A DNA stretch of 21,983 nucleotides from Bacteroidales bacterium UBA1179 (GTDB lineage: Bacteria > Bacteroidota > Bacteroidia > Bacteroidales > Bacteroidaceae). Both the position numbers and the translations under genes were made by a program. Below the pieces are notes generated by a model that saw only the letters and a program-made list of their open reading frames with translations, had not been told where the DNA came from and ran no database searches. Where the stretch lies: contig DBYT01000114.1 of NCBI GenBank assembly GCA_002309915.1, forward strand, positions 29,020 to 51,002, read 5' to 3'. Shown here piece by piece: positions 1 through 8,425 of this stretch (its first letter is position 1; each line of letters begins with the position of its first letter).

Positions 1-1883
1 GGGTTGATGAATCCGCCGTAAGGTTTCAGGTTGAGGGCCTCATAACGCTCCTTGACCTCCTTGTGCAGGGCGGGGTCTATGTTGACTGCGTAGGTCTCAA
101 TCAGGTACTTGCCGGCCTCGTAGTCACCCTCGGACTTGATGCGCTGGATCTCGGCCAACAGCTGGGCAAAGAGGTCACGCAGTTTCTCATAGTCGTTGAC
201 TACAAAATAGGTCTTGCCGTTACGTACCTTCTTTTCAATAACATTGTCCTTGGCACCCTTCTCATAGCACCACTCGGCAATGAGTTTGCGGTTCTGCATG
301 TGGGCCTCGGTGTTGGGACGTCCCAGTTCCACGCGGGTGAACTGTACCATCAGACCGTTGCGGATGTAGTTGGCGTACTCAGCCTTGTAGGCATCCTTGT
401 TGGGCATGATACCCAGTTCAACCATCTTGGGATCTGCAGTGAAGTAGAGACCGAACAGGTCTGCGCGTGCCTCCTCCAGGGCCGATGCATACTCACCCAT
501 AGCGGTTGTGGCAACGCCCGGCAGCAGCTGGCCTGAACCATGACCAAGACACTCGTGCAGGTCGGTGTGAATCTCATCGGCCCATGAACCCCACTCGCGG
601 TAGAATGCCTTCTCGGCCTCATCCCATGCAAACTCGTCCAGTGTGCTGGTGGGAGACTCCTGTGCGGCATAGTCATATGCGTGTGTGATGTTGGCTATGG
701 TTACAGACTTGCTTCCGTACATCTTGCGGATCCAGTCGGCGTTGGGCAGGTTGATGCCGATAGGTGTTGAAGGATATGAGTCTCCGGCCAGACAAACGGC
801 GTTGATGACCTTGGCCGATATGCCCTTGCACTCCTTCTTCTTAAAGCGGGGGTCAACCGGTGAATGGTCCTCAAACCACTGGGCGTTGGCACTCAGAATG
901 GTAGAGCGCTCCGATGCCTTGTGATCCTTGATATTTACGTAACCTTCCCATGCGCCCTTGCGGCCCAGCGGGTCGTTGTAATCCTCGATGAATCCGTTGA
1001 TGAAATCGACAGTTCCGATGGTATCCTTCACCCATTCGATGTTGAACTCATCCCAGATCTTGAGATCACCTGTCTCATAGTACTTGACAAGCAGAGCCAG
1101 GGCACGTTTCTGGATATCGTTCTCGGCACAGGCGGCTGCCAGCTTGAGCTCTTCACATATTTTTTTGATGGCAGGTCCGTACATGCCGTCTATCTTCCAG
1201 GGAATCTCAACGATATTGCCGTTGGCATCCTTTGTAACCTTGGTGTTCAAACCGTATGCAATGGGAGTCTCATCGGTCTTATCCTCGATGGATGCATAGT
1301 ATTTCTCCACCTCATCGCGTGTAACGCCCTCGTAGAAGTTACCGGCCGACAGTACAACTATATCACCGTCGGTGCTGGTTGAACGGCGCTGCTGCAGGGT
1401 GTTGGGGTTATAGATCACATCCAGCAGCTCGGCGCACTTGCTGCCGTCACCTACAGCCTCCATGAGAGACTGGAAGTAAGCCTGTGAGCACTCGGGGAAG
1501 AACTTGTCCTCGGCGTAGTGGTGATGGATGCCGTTGGCAAAGAACAGGCGCTTGGCGTATACTGTAAACTGGTCAAACTCCTTTGTGGTGCGGTCACCCT
1601 TGTAGTTGTTGAGTATGTTCTCTACCACATGGCGGATAGGGATGTTGTACTTGCAGTTCTGGTCCCAGTGGATGTCGCGTCCCCACTTGGCAGCCTCGGC
1701 CAGGTGGTATGCATACTCTTTCTGCTGCAGGGTCAGTTCTTCCCAACCGGGAATCTGATAGCGCATGACCTTGAGGTCTGCAAACTCGTCAAGCAGATAC
1801 TTGAAATCACTCTTTTTCTGTCCGCAGCCGGCTGTTATGGCCAGCACACCAGTCATCATCATAACTCTAAATAAAGTTTTCAT
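1..1883 (-). CDS. Dipeptidyl peptidase III (M49) lipoprotein, C-terminus cut off
   Basis: This zinc metallopeptidase of family M49 is expected to remove dipeptides from the N-termini of short peptides. I read 627 codons on the minus strand. The frame stays open to the window edge, so the C-terminus is missing; Bacteroides DPP III proteins are about 675 residues, so roughly 50 are lost. The catalytic HECLGH (HEXXGH type) is at residues 443-448, and EEARAD at 470-475 supplies the third zinc ligand, probably E471. The N-terminus has a short charged and hydrophobic segment ending in AITAGC, with Cys20 as a likely lipobox cysteine, so the protein is probably a periplasm-facing or surface lipoprotein. 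The start is 18 bases after the EamA stop. I saw no clear separate promoter, so it could be the last gene of the long operon or have its own promoter inside the upstream gene. Family assignment is firm; the lipoprotein call is inference. Confidence 0.93.
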   Translation of the reverse strand, partial: MKTLFRVMMMTGVLAITAGCGQKKSDFKYLLDEFADLKVMRYQIPGWEELTLQQKEYAYHLAEAAKWGRDIHWDQNCKYNIPIRHVVENILNNYKGDRTTKEFDQFTVYAKRLFFANGIHHHYAEDKFFPECSQAYFQSLMEAVGDGSKCAELLDVIYNPNTLQQRRSTSTDGDIVVLSAGNFYEGVTRDEVEKYYASIEDKTDETPIAYGLNTKVTKDANGNIVEIPWKIDGMYGPAIKKICEELKLAAACAENDIQKRALALLVKYYETGDLKIWDEFNIEWVKDTIGTVDFINGFIEDYNDPLGRKGAWEGYVNIKDHKASERSTILSANAQWFEDHSPVDPRFKKKECKGISAKVINAVCLAGDSYPSTPIGINLPNADWIRKMYGSKSVTIANITHAYDYAAQESPTSTLDEFAWDEAEKAFYREWGSWADEIHTDLHECLGHGSGQLLPGVATTAMGEYASALEEARADLFGLYFTADPKMVELGIMPNKDAYKAEYANYIRNGLMVQFTRVELGRPNTEAHMQNRKLIAEWCYEKGAKDNVIEKKVRNGKTYFVVNDYEKLRDLFAQLLAEIQRIKSEGDYEAGKYLIETYAVNIDPALHKEVKERYEALNLKPYGGFIN

Positions 1884-1901
1884 CGTTTATATTGTTTTGT
1901 T

Positions 1902-2843
1902 TCAGTCCTTCTTTGTCTTGACACCCGCCAGTATGACGCCTCCCAGAATCATGGCCGATCCTATTGCGGCGGTTGCGGTCATGCTCTCTCCAAGTATGAT
2001 TATGGCGGCTATCAGCGTGATAACGGGATTCAAATATACATAATTTGTGGAAGTTACGTTTCCTATGGCAGCCATTACCCTGTTCCAGCTTATAAAGCAC
2101 AGCAGTGAAGCCAGAATGGAGAGGAACAGCAGATTACCCCATACTTTGGTGGCACCAAAGTCTACGCTGCACAGATTTGAATTGTCACTCAGCAGTATCA
2201 CGGGGATGATGGTAAGCAGTCCGTAAATGAACACCTTCCTTGTGGCAAAGAATGTGCCGTAGCGTATGGTCATCTGGCTCATGAACTGGCTGTAAAGAGC
2301 CCAGCAGAGAGCCGCCCCGAATGCCAGCAGGTCTCCCTTAGGTGAAATGTGCAGTGTGTATCCGTTGAATACCACCAGGAACATGCCGGTAAGTGCCAGG
2401 ACGGTGCCGCCTATAAGCGGGAACCCCAGCCTTACATTCTCAAGCCCGTCTATCAGGGGGCCTTTAAACAACCGCTTGAGCAGCAGGGTAAGTAGCAGGG
2501 TAAGCAGCGGGGCTACGCACACTATGAAAGCGGCGTTCGATGCCTGTGTATGAGCCAGTGCCGTGTTCTCGGTCAGGAAATAGAGTGAACCGCCGGTTAT
2601 ACCCAGAAAGACCATCATGAGTTCCTCCTTGAGCGAGCGGGTGAACAACACCTTGTCCCTGCCGCCTTTGATAAGGCACACTACCCATATTCCTATATAG
2701 GCAATCGTGAATCGGATGGTAAAGATCTGTGCGGGAGTAAGGCCTGAGTTGATGAGAACCTTTGTGGATATGAACGTTACTCCCCAGATGGTAACTATTA
2801 TGAATGCCAGCACGTGGAAAATAAACTTGCCCTCTCCTTTCAT
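1902..2843 (-). CDS. EamA/DMT-family membrane transporter
   Basis: This 313-residue, strongly hydrophobic protein has about ten predicted membrane segments in two similar halves, as in the drug/metabolite transporter superfamily. The N-terminal stretch with TIWGVTFISTK and the C-terminal ATAAIGSAMILGG are typical of EamA domains. Family members move small metabolites across the inner membrane; the substrate cannot be read from sequence. Its start overlaps the stop of the upstream glycosyltransferase by four bases (ATGA), so it is translationally coupled to the glycan block. A role in moving a precursor or product of that pathway is possible, but many Bacteroidales carry unrelated EamA genes. 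Confidence 0.9.
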   Translation of the reverse strand: MKGEGKFIFHVLAFIIVTIWGVTFISTKVLINSGLTPAQIFTIRFTIAYIGIWVVCLIKGGRDKVLFTRSLKEELMMVFLGITGGSLYFLTENTALAHTQASNAAFIVCVAPLLTLLLTLLLKRLFKGPLIDGLENVRLGFPLIGGTVLALTGMFLVVFNGYTLHISPKGDLLAFGAALCWALYSQFMSQMTIRYGTFFATRKVFIYGLLTIIPVILLSDNSNLCSVDFGATKVWGNLLFLSILASLLCFISWNRVMAAIGNVTSTNYVYLNPVITLIAAIIILGESMTATAAIGSAMILGGVILAGVKTKKD

Positions 2844-3745
2844 TTTCCCAATAGTGCTTTTGTTACATTACGGCGGAACCTTATGAGCATGTTACCGCGC
2901 TGGATACGGAATGTTACGGCATAGAAGCACCACAGTACGATAGTGCCGCACCATTTCTTGAGTTCTGACAGAAGGCGCTTGCGGTATAAGCCTTTACCTA
3001 TCTTGAGAGTGCGCGCCCTCTCGCTTTGGCCGATGCCCGTGGTAAGGCGGTTAAAGTAGTCCGGCTCAAGCTTGTAACCCGGAATGCTGTGATACAGAAT
3101 GGCACCGGGAAGGTATACGAATTGCATCCCTTCGCGTTTCATCTTGTCAAAGATATCCTTCTCCTCACCTCCTGTCAGACTGTCTCCGTTCCGACCCAAC
3201 TGAACGTTGTAAAGGCCCACTTTCTCAAAGACACGGCTGCGGTAGGCTGCGTTGCCTCCGCCGGGGTAGTTGTCACCCGGGAAAGGTTTGGCCTTGTCAC
3301 CAAAGTAGAGATAACCGGTGAGCAGACGCTTAATGAAATAGGTCATCCACTTGGGCTCGGCTCCCGTCTCGTAATGGGGAATGATGGGACCTCCGGCGGC
3401 ATCGGTCTCGGGATGTGCGGCAAACCAGTCGGCATAGGTCTTCAGGTAGTCCGGATTGACCGTGGCGTCATCATCGACATATACCAGGATATCACCTTTG
3501 GACTCACGTATTCCGCGGTTGCGGGCGTGTGACAGTCCCTGGTTTGTCTCCACAAAATAGCGAAGGCTTACCTGAGGGAATACATTGCAGAAATGATCCA
3601 CCTCACTGCGGGTATTGTCCGTGCAGTTGTTGTCTACAAGTATTATCTCATAAGCATCGTGCTCCAGTGTACCCAGAGCCAGGCTCTTAAGTACATTGTA
3701 GATATACTTGTCACGGTTATATGTACAGATTATTACCGATATCAT
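2840..3745 (-). CDS. Glycosyltransferase family 2
   Basis: This 301-residue GT-A fold glycosyltransferase should transfer a sugar from a nucleotide-sugar donor to a growing lipid-linked glycan at the inner face of the inner membrane. It opens with the GT2 signature SVIICTYNRD at residues 3-12. The metal/nucleotide-binding acidic run is YVDDD, with DDD at 91-93. A GGGNAAYR segment and a later GGEEKDIF segment match the acceptor and catalytic-base region. A short hydrophobic stretch near the C-terminus (WCGTIVLWCFYAV) may touch the membrane. It overlaps both neighbours by four bases, which places it within one translational unit. Donor and acceptor are not predictable. Confidence 0.92.
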   Translation of the reverse strand: MISVIICTYNRDKYIYNVLKSLALGTLEHDAYEIILVDNNCTDNTRSEVDHFCNVFPQVSLRYFVETNQGLSHARNRGIRESKGDILVYVDDDATVNPDYLKTYADWFAAHPETDAAGGPIIPHYETGAEPKWMTYFIKRLLTGYLYFGDKAKPFPGDNYPGGGNAAYRSRVFEKVGLYNVQLGRNGDSLTGGEEKDIFDKMKREGMQFVYLPGAILYHSIPGYKLEPDYFNRLTTGIGQSERARTLKIGKGLYRKRLLSELKKWCGTIVLWCFYAVTFRIQRGNMLIRFRRNVTKALLGK

Positions 3746-4935
3746 TTATGTTGGTCTTTTATAAAATCCAGTATTTTCCGGGATGAGTCATATGATGCGG
3801 TCTTACCCCAGAATTTCTCAATCATCCTGTCACGTTCGGCGGAATCCAGTTTGTATCGGCCCGACTCTATAAGTGAGCATAAATCCTGGAATGTGTCGAC
3901 TCTGCAGCCGGTTACATTCTCATCAAAAGGATAGTAGAAATCCCTCTCGTTAATGTAATCCTTGTAGTCATACAGATAGAGTATGACATCCTTGTCTTCC
4001 ATCAGCAACCAGTCATAAAGTATCGATGAATAGTCGGTAATGAGGACGTGGGCGTAGGGCAGTACAGGGTAGATGTCCATGCGCGGAGATGCCAGCAGGA
4101 TATTTGAGAAAGAATGTATGCTGCCGTCAAGAATCACGTTTGAGTGGGGTTTGAGTATGAGAATCTCATTCTTTGCGGCTAGAATGCCGTTGAGTTTCTC
4201 AAGATCCATGCCCTGGGTGAAAATGTTACGCTGGGAGTCACGCCAGGTGGGCATGTAGATGAGAACCTTATCGTATCCCCTGATCTTTTCTATCAGGGAG
4301 ACCGTCATATCGGACTCATATCTTGCAATGAACTCTGAGCGCTCCTGCTCCGATGCGGTAAGTATGCGGTTACGGGGATAACCCATCTCAATGCACCTGG
4401 ACTCGGGAATGCGGAAGGCCCTGGCCAGGGAGTAGGTCTGGAACGGGGTCGATGACAACAGCCAGTCGGGACGTCTGAATGACTCCGGATGGCAGAATGC
4501 GTCATATTTGTTCCTGCGGCTGAAACGGTCGGCTAGAGGTCCGGCCACTGTGTTGAATTCAATCCTCTTAAGGCCCACACCGTGCCAGAGGTTTATGCAG
4601 GTAGCCCTTCCCGACAGGCAGAACATTATGTCCGATGTATAGGAATTGAATATCCAGTATTTGGATGTCAGGGCGTGCCAGACACCGCGCGGTTCAAGCA
4701 CCCAATAGGCACGCAGACCATAGCTGCGTACGGTTTTCACCGTAGCGCGTTTGGTTGAGAGCCATATATACCTGATATCCTTGTCACCATGCTCAACGGC
4801 ATAGAGGAACAGGTATTTGGCATTGTCGGCAAATGTTCCGCGATAGCTGCCGAATACGTATTTCCTTCTGCTGCGCGGGAACAGAAAGGAGAACGGATAG
4901 ATGATATAACAGATTATGTATGCCAGTAGTTTCAT
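3742..4935 (-). CDS. TagB/TagF-type CDP-glycerol (or polyol) phosphotransferase
   Basis: This 397-residue protein is of the CDP-glycerol:poly(glycerophosphate) glycerophosphotransferase family (Glyphos_transf, the teichoic-acid TagB/TagF/TarL group). Members transfer an alcohol phosphate from a CDP-alcohol to a glycan or to a growing polyol-phosphate chain. Visible signatures are LWHGVGLKR at 116-124 with the family histidine H118, MPTWRDS at 228-234, KPH at 262-264, and ITDYSSILYDWL at 299-310, followed by ERDFYYPFDE. A short N-terminal hydrophobic stretch suggests membrane association. It overlaps the downstream GT2 by four bases. The CDP-polyol module at 14325-16726 in the same strand run is a plausible donor source. 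Whether it adds one unit or polymerises cannot be told from length alone. Confidence 0.88.
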   Translation of the reverse strand: MKLLAYIICYIIYPFSFLFPRSRRKYVFGSYRGTFADNAKYLFLYAVEHGDKDIRYIWLSTKRATVKTVRSYGLRAYWVLEPRGVWHALTSKYWIFNSYTSDIMFCLSGRATCINLWHGVGLKRIEFNTVAGPLADRFSRRNKYDAFCHPESFRRPDWLLSSTPFQTYSLARAFRIPESRCIEMGYPRNRILTASEQERSEFIARYESDMTVSLIEKIRGYDKVLIYMPTWRDSQRNIFTQGMDLEKLNGILAAKNEILILKPHSNVILDGSIHSFSNILLASPRMDIYPVLPYAHVLITDYSSILYDWLLMEDKDVILYLYDYKDYINERDFYYPFDENVTGCRVDTFQDLCSLIESGRYKLDSAERDRMIEKFWGKTASYDSSRKILDFIKDQHK

Positions 4936-4953
4936 TTTCCTGTTGTGGTTATG

Positions 4954-5913
4954 TTATAATCCTAAGCGTTTTTTGGTCCTTTTTATGCCATACATAAAGA
5001 GGGCCAGGCCATAGGATACATGAAGCGATGTCCAGATAATGAGTTTGATGGAGAATACTATCTTGCGGTAGTCTTTCCACCTGACACTTTTCAGGCCGGA
5101 GAACTTTGCGTAATACTCCTTTTTTGAATAGGCCTTGGAGCAGATGGCAAGATAGGCTATTATCAGGAGCTGGTTGTCTATGATATTGTCATATCCCTGA
5201 GGCAGCAGTTCCCGGAGTTCCGATACGAACCTTTCGCCCTGAAGTATCTTCTGCGGTGATACTCCGCGTGATGCCGAGTCAAGGTTGCTTATACAGTCGT
5301 AATGGTAAAGGGCCTTGGGCACGTATGATACCGATGCGCCGGCCATTAGAAGCTTAAGGTTGACCAACTGGTCCTCGCCGTAATTCAGACCCTGGGGATA
5401 TGATATGTTGTTATCGGTGTAGAGAGACCGTCTTACCAGTTTGTTGCACGGTCCGTTCTGAAGGCGGCAAAACATGTCGTCAATCAGGGTTTCACGGTCA
5501 AAGGCCCTGGGCTTTTCATTCCTGTATATGACCTTCTTGCCTTTTTCCAGCAAAAGGTCGCATATAACCATATCGGCCCCCGATGAAACGGCCTCCTTGT
5601 AGAGAAGTTCCAGGTAGTCGGGCTCAACCCAGTCGTCCGAGTCGGCATGAATGGTGTACTCTCCCGATGCATGCTCCAGTCCGAACTGACGGGTCGTGCC
5701 TATTCCCTCATTGGCCTTATGGAAAACCTTGAACCTGGCATCGGACTCCGCAATCCTGTCGCAGATGGAACCCGATGCATCGGTGCTCCCGTCATCAATG
5801 AGCAGCACCTCAAAATCGGGCATGGTCTGTGCCTTCAGGCTGTCTGCAAGTCTTACAAGCGTCTTTTGGGCGTTATAGACTGCAACTATTACTGATATCT
5901 CGGGCTTTTTCAT
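4954..5913 (-). CDS. Glycosyltransferase family 2
   Basis: This 319-residue GT2 enzyme is distinct from the one at 2840-3745. It starts with ISVIVAVYNAQKTL (residues 6-19). LLIDDGSTD follows, and the acidic metal-binding motif HADSDDW has DSDD at 91-94. Downstream NGPCNKLVRRSLY and YGEDQLVNLKLL are typical of the acceptor side of enzymes that decorate capsule or O-antigen. The C-terminal part has a hydrophobic segment (LIIWTSLHVSYGLALFMYGI) that may anchor it to the inner membrane. Its start overlaps the acyltransferase stop by four bases. Sugar specificity is unknown. Confidence 0.92.
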   Translation of the reverse strand: MKKPEISVIVAVYNAQKTLVRLADSLKAQTMPDFEVLLIDDGSTDASGSICDRIAESDARFKVFHKANEGIGTTRQFGLEHASGEYTIHADSDDWVEPDYLELLYKEAVSSGADMVICDLLLEKGKKVIYRNEKPRAFDRETLIDDMFCRLQNGPCNKLVRRSLYTDNNISYPQGLNYGEDQLVNLKLLMAGASVSYVPKALYHYDCISNLDSASRGVSPQKILQGERFVSELRELLPQGYDNIIDNQLLIIAYLAICSKAYSKKEYYAKFSGLKSVRWKDYRKIVFSIKLIIWTSLHVSYGLALFMYGIKRTKKRLGL

Positions 5914-6938
5914 CTTATTCTTTGGGGGTGAGTAATAGATATGGGTTTAATCAGGATGGCGAACAGCAGTGCTACTGCCATACAGCAAGTTACATACAGA
6001 TACGGATGTATTCTGACCAGTTCGGGGAACAGGTTATACAACGCTATCATCGGAATCCTCTGATATACATACAACTGGAACAGATTCTTGCCGCACCATG
6101 TCAGAAAACGGTTTTTTATTACCAGTCTGTATGAGATGATGAATATCAGGAAGCCGAAAGAGACAGCTGTCCCCTGATAAACGACAGTAGAGTGTCCTAA
6201 AGTATAGCACAACAGGAAAATGACAAGGGTGCCGATGACCGAGATGAGGTAATGGCTTTCCAAGAATGAAAGCAGCTCTTTCTTGTTCAGGGAAACAAAC
6301 ATTCCGGCCGGATATGACAGGATGATATTGTACCACCAGCTCTCCTTTGTCTCGTGAAGTACGACAATGTATATCAGATGCAGGATGACGGTCAGTGCAA
6401 ATGCAAACCGTTTGTCCTTTAAAACAGAAAACGATATAAAGGTTGACAGGTAGCAGCATAAGATGGCAAAAATATACCAGTTGCTCTGACCAACACTTTC
6501 CCATGCTATCAGTGAAAGAAGGTATTGCCTTACAGGATAATGAATACCTAACAGCAAATTCATGAAAAGGAAAAAAGCTATTGCAATGCCATAATTCACA
6601 AGTGTTGACAGGATCCTTTTGTATGGTATGGATATTATATAGTCTTTTCCTTTGTTCTGAATGGATTCCATTACTCCATATCCGGAGTAGAACAGGAACA
6701 TAACAACCATGAGTTGGCCTGTCATTTTGATTATCTTATTGGCAGGGACATCCAATATCGGTGAAAACGATACTCCTGAACTTGTAAGATACGGTAGTAT
6801 GTGACTGTATAAGACAATGATTATGAAAAAGCCCTTGACTGCATCAGTGTGCTCCTTTTTCAGACACGCGTCCTTTGCATCGGCTTTTTTAAGGCCGAAT
6901 AAGAGCAATGCGAGCAATATGAGCAGAAAGATGTTCAT
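5910..6938 (-). CDS. Membrane acyltransferase, acyltransferase-3 family
   Basis: This 342-residue polytopic membrane protein has about ten hydrophobic segments. After the first helix, TDAVKGFFIIIVLYSHI resembles the N-terminal catalytic region of acyltransferase-3 (OafA/NolL-like) enzymes, with a histidine near the end of that segment. Such proteins usually O-acetylate or otherwise acylate glycans. Its position between a flippase and a GT2, with four-base overlaps on both sides, fits glycan modification. The gene looks AT-rich: bases 6421-6480 hold 21 G/C of 60. A Wzy-type polymerase is the main alternative, because both are poorly conserved membrane proteins. I prefer acyltransferase because of the N-terminal motif. 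Confidence 0.72.
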   Translation of the reverse strand: MNIFLLILLALLLFGLKKADAKDACLKKEHTDAVKGFFIIIVLYSHILPYLTSSGVSFSPILDVPANKIIKMTGQLMVVMFLFYSGYGVMESIQNKGKDYIISIPYKRILSTLVNYGIAIAFFLFMNLLLGIHYPVRQYLLSLIAWESVGQSNWYIFAILCCYLSTFISFSVLKDKRFAFALTVILHLIYIVVLHETKESWWYNIILSYPAGMFVSLNKKELLSFLESHYLISVIGTLVIFLLCYTLGHSTVVYQGTAVSFGFLIFIISYRLVIKNRFLTWCGKNLFQLYVYQRIPMIALYNLFPELVRIHPYLYVTCCMAVALLFAILIKPISITHPQRIR

Positions 6939-8425
6939 GACAGTGCGGGGTATAGTTTTTTAATGAGTCTGTCAAACCATTTTGGACAATACTTGTTGGA
7001 TGCAATGATAGACACCATCTCTTTCTGAGCGTCCAGTTTGAAGATCCGGCATAGTGCAATATAAACCAAAGGACACAGAATCAGGCTGACTGATAATGAC
7101 AGCCAGTTATTGTCAAAAACAAAATCTGATAAAAACGCCAATGCCATTATTGTGAGCGAGCAAAGGAGATAAGGGAACAGGTCCGCCATCTGATTCAGGA
7201 AGCCGTAGTCTAACAGTTTCTTGGTGTTCCTGGTGTTGATTATCAGGGCAATAAAGGAGTAAATGACAAGACTTATGCAGATTGCAGTGACTCCGTACCT
7301 GATTGCAATCAGCAGGAAAGCGACCGCAATGGATTTCTTTATGATCTCAAGTTTCAGTACTATGTCTGACTTGCCTTTGACGTAAAGCAGATTCAGGTTT
7401 ATGATGGTTATTCCGTCACACAGATATGCAAAAGTCAGGATCTGCAGAAGGGGTACGCATCCTAACCATTTTTCTCCGATCAGGGAGACCACCAACGGTC
7501 TGGCAATTCCACATAAACCAAGGGAACAGGGGAAGACTATGAATGCCACCATAGCTATAAATTTCCGGTAAGCAGCCATCATCTGTGCGTCATTATCCTG
7601 AACACGGCTCAGGACAGGGAACAAGACTCTCGTCATAACAGATGTCAGGTTGGTGCTCACTATCTCGCCAAACTGACGGGCTCTGGTGTATAAGCCCAGT
7701 TGGGCGGCAGTGTATCTCTTTCCTATCGCGATATTATACAGATTCACATAAACCGTACTGATGGTCTGTGCAATCAGCAGTTTTGATCCGAACCCGAACA
7801 GTGACCTGAATGATTCCTTGGAGAAAACGAATGCAGGTTTCCATCTTACAAAGATGAAACTTAATAATGCCGTCATGAATGCCTGAACATTCAGTTGGAC
7901 AACAATAGCCCAGACTCCGCATCCCTGGACAGCGCATGTTATACCGGCAATACCTGAAGTGACGGCTGCTGCAAGTGAAATCTTCAACTGTGTCTTGAAA
8001 TTGATGTCAATCACCAGTTTTACCTTGTTCACAGCGCACAGCGAGTTCAGGATTAGGTTTATGGAATAGATTCTTGTAATAGGAACAAGAATATCCTGTT
8101 TAAAGAATGAGGCAATGACAGGAGCAAAGATAAACAGCAGGATATAACAGGTCACTCCTATGGAGGTATTGATCCAAAATACGGTCGAGAAGTCCGTGTC
8201 TGTCTTTGTCTTCTTCTGAATCAGTGCGTTGGCGAATCCTCCGTCAATGAAAACCTGTGAAAGAGAAATGAATATAGCCAGCATTCCTATCAGTCCGTAC
8301 TCATCGGGCGAAAGGATATTGGCCATTACTAGGGTAATGACAAAGGAAACGCCTTGTGTGGCGTATTTCTCCAAAACACTCCACCATACACCTTTTACGG
8401 TCTGGTTCTTTAGGTTTTCTGCCAT
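6935..8425 (-). CDS. Lipopolysaccharide/capsule flippase, Wzx (MATE-like) family
   Basis: This 496-residue protein has about 12-14 predicted membrane segments and belongs to the polysaccharide biosynthesis/WzxC-type flippase family. The N-terminal TVKGVWWSVLEKYATQG and ILSPDEYGLIGMLAIF, followed by FIDGGFANALIQ, are characteristic of WzxC-like proteins. It should move the undecaprenyl-diphosphate-linked glycan from the cytoplasmic to the periplasmic face of the inner membrane. It begins immediately after the stop of the upstream phosphotransferase-like gene, with no spacer, and overlaps the next gene by four bases. No Wzy polymerase, Wza/Wzc export gene or initiating phosphoglycosyltransferase is visible here, so those parts must lie elsewhere if a classical Wzx/Wzy route is used. 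Confidence 0.93.
   Translation of the reverse strand: MAENLKNQTVKGVWWSVLEKYATQGVSFVITLVMANILSPDEYGLIGMLAIFISLSQVFIDGGFANALIQKKTKTDTDFSTVFWINTSIGVTCYILLFIFAPVIASFFKQDILVPITRIYSINLILNSLCAVNKVKLVIDINFKTQLKISLAAAVTSGIAGITCAVQGCGVWAIVVQLNVQAFMTALLSFIFVRWKPAFVFSKESFRSLFGFGSKLLIAQTISTVYVNLYNIAIGKRYTAAQLGLYTRARQFGEIVSTNLTSVMTRVLFPVLSRVQDNDAQMMAAYRKFIAMVAFIVFPCSLGLCGIARPLVVSLIGEKWLGCVPLLQILTFAYLCDGITIINLNLLYVKGKSDIVLKLEIIKKSIAVAFLLIAIRYGVTAICISLVIYSFIALIINTRNTKKLLDYGFLNQMADLFPYLLCSLTIMALAFLSDFVFDNNWLSLSVSLILCPLVYIALCRIFKLDAQKEMVSIIASNKYCPKWFDRLIKKLYPALS

Noticed and set aside
63..1874. Several open plus-strand frames (for example at 63-536, 864-1382 and 1518-1874)
   Set aside because: They lie opposite the DPP III gene, which shows clear family motifs in the minus-strand frame. 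The plus-strand translations have no recognisable domain.
5910..6938. A Wzy O-antigen polymerase
   Set aside because: The N-terminal segment TDAVKGFFIIIVLYSHI fits acyltransferase-3 better. I kept Wzy only as an alternative.
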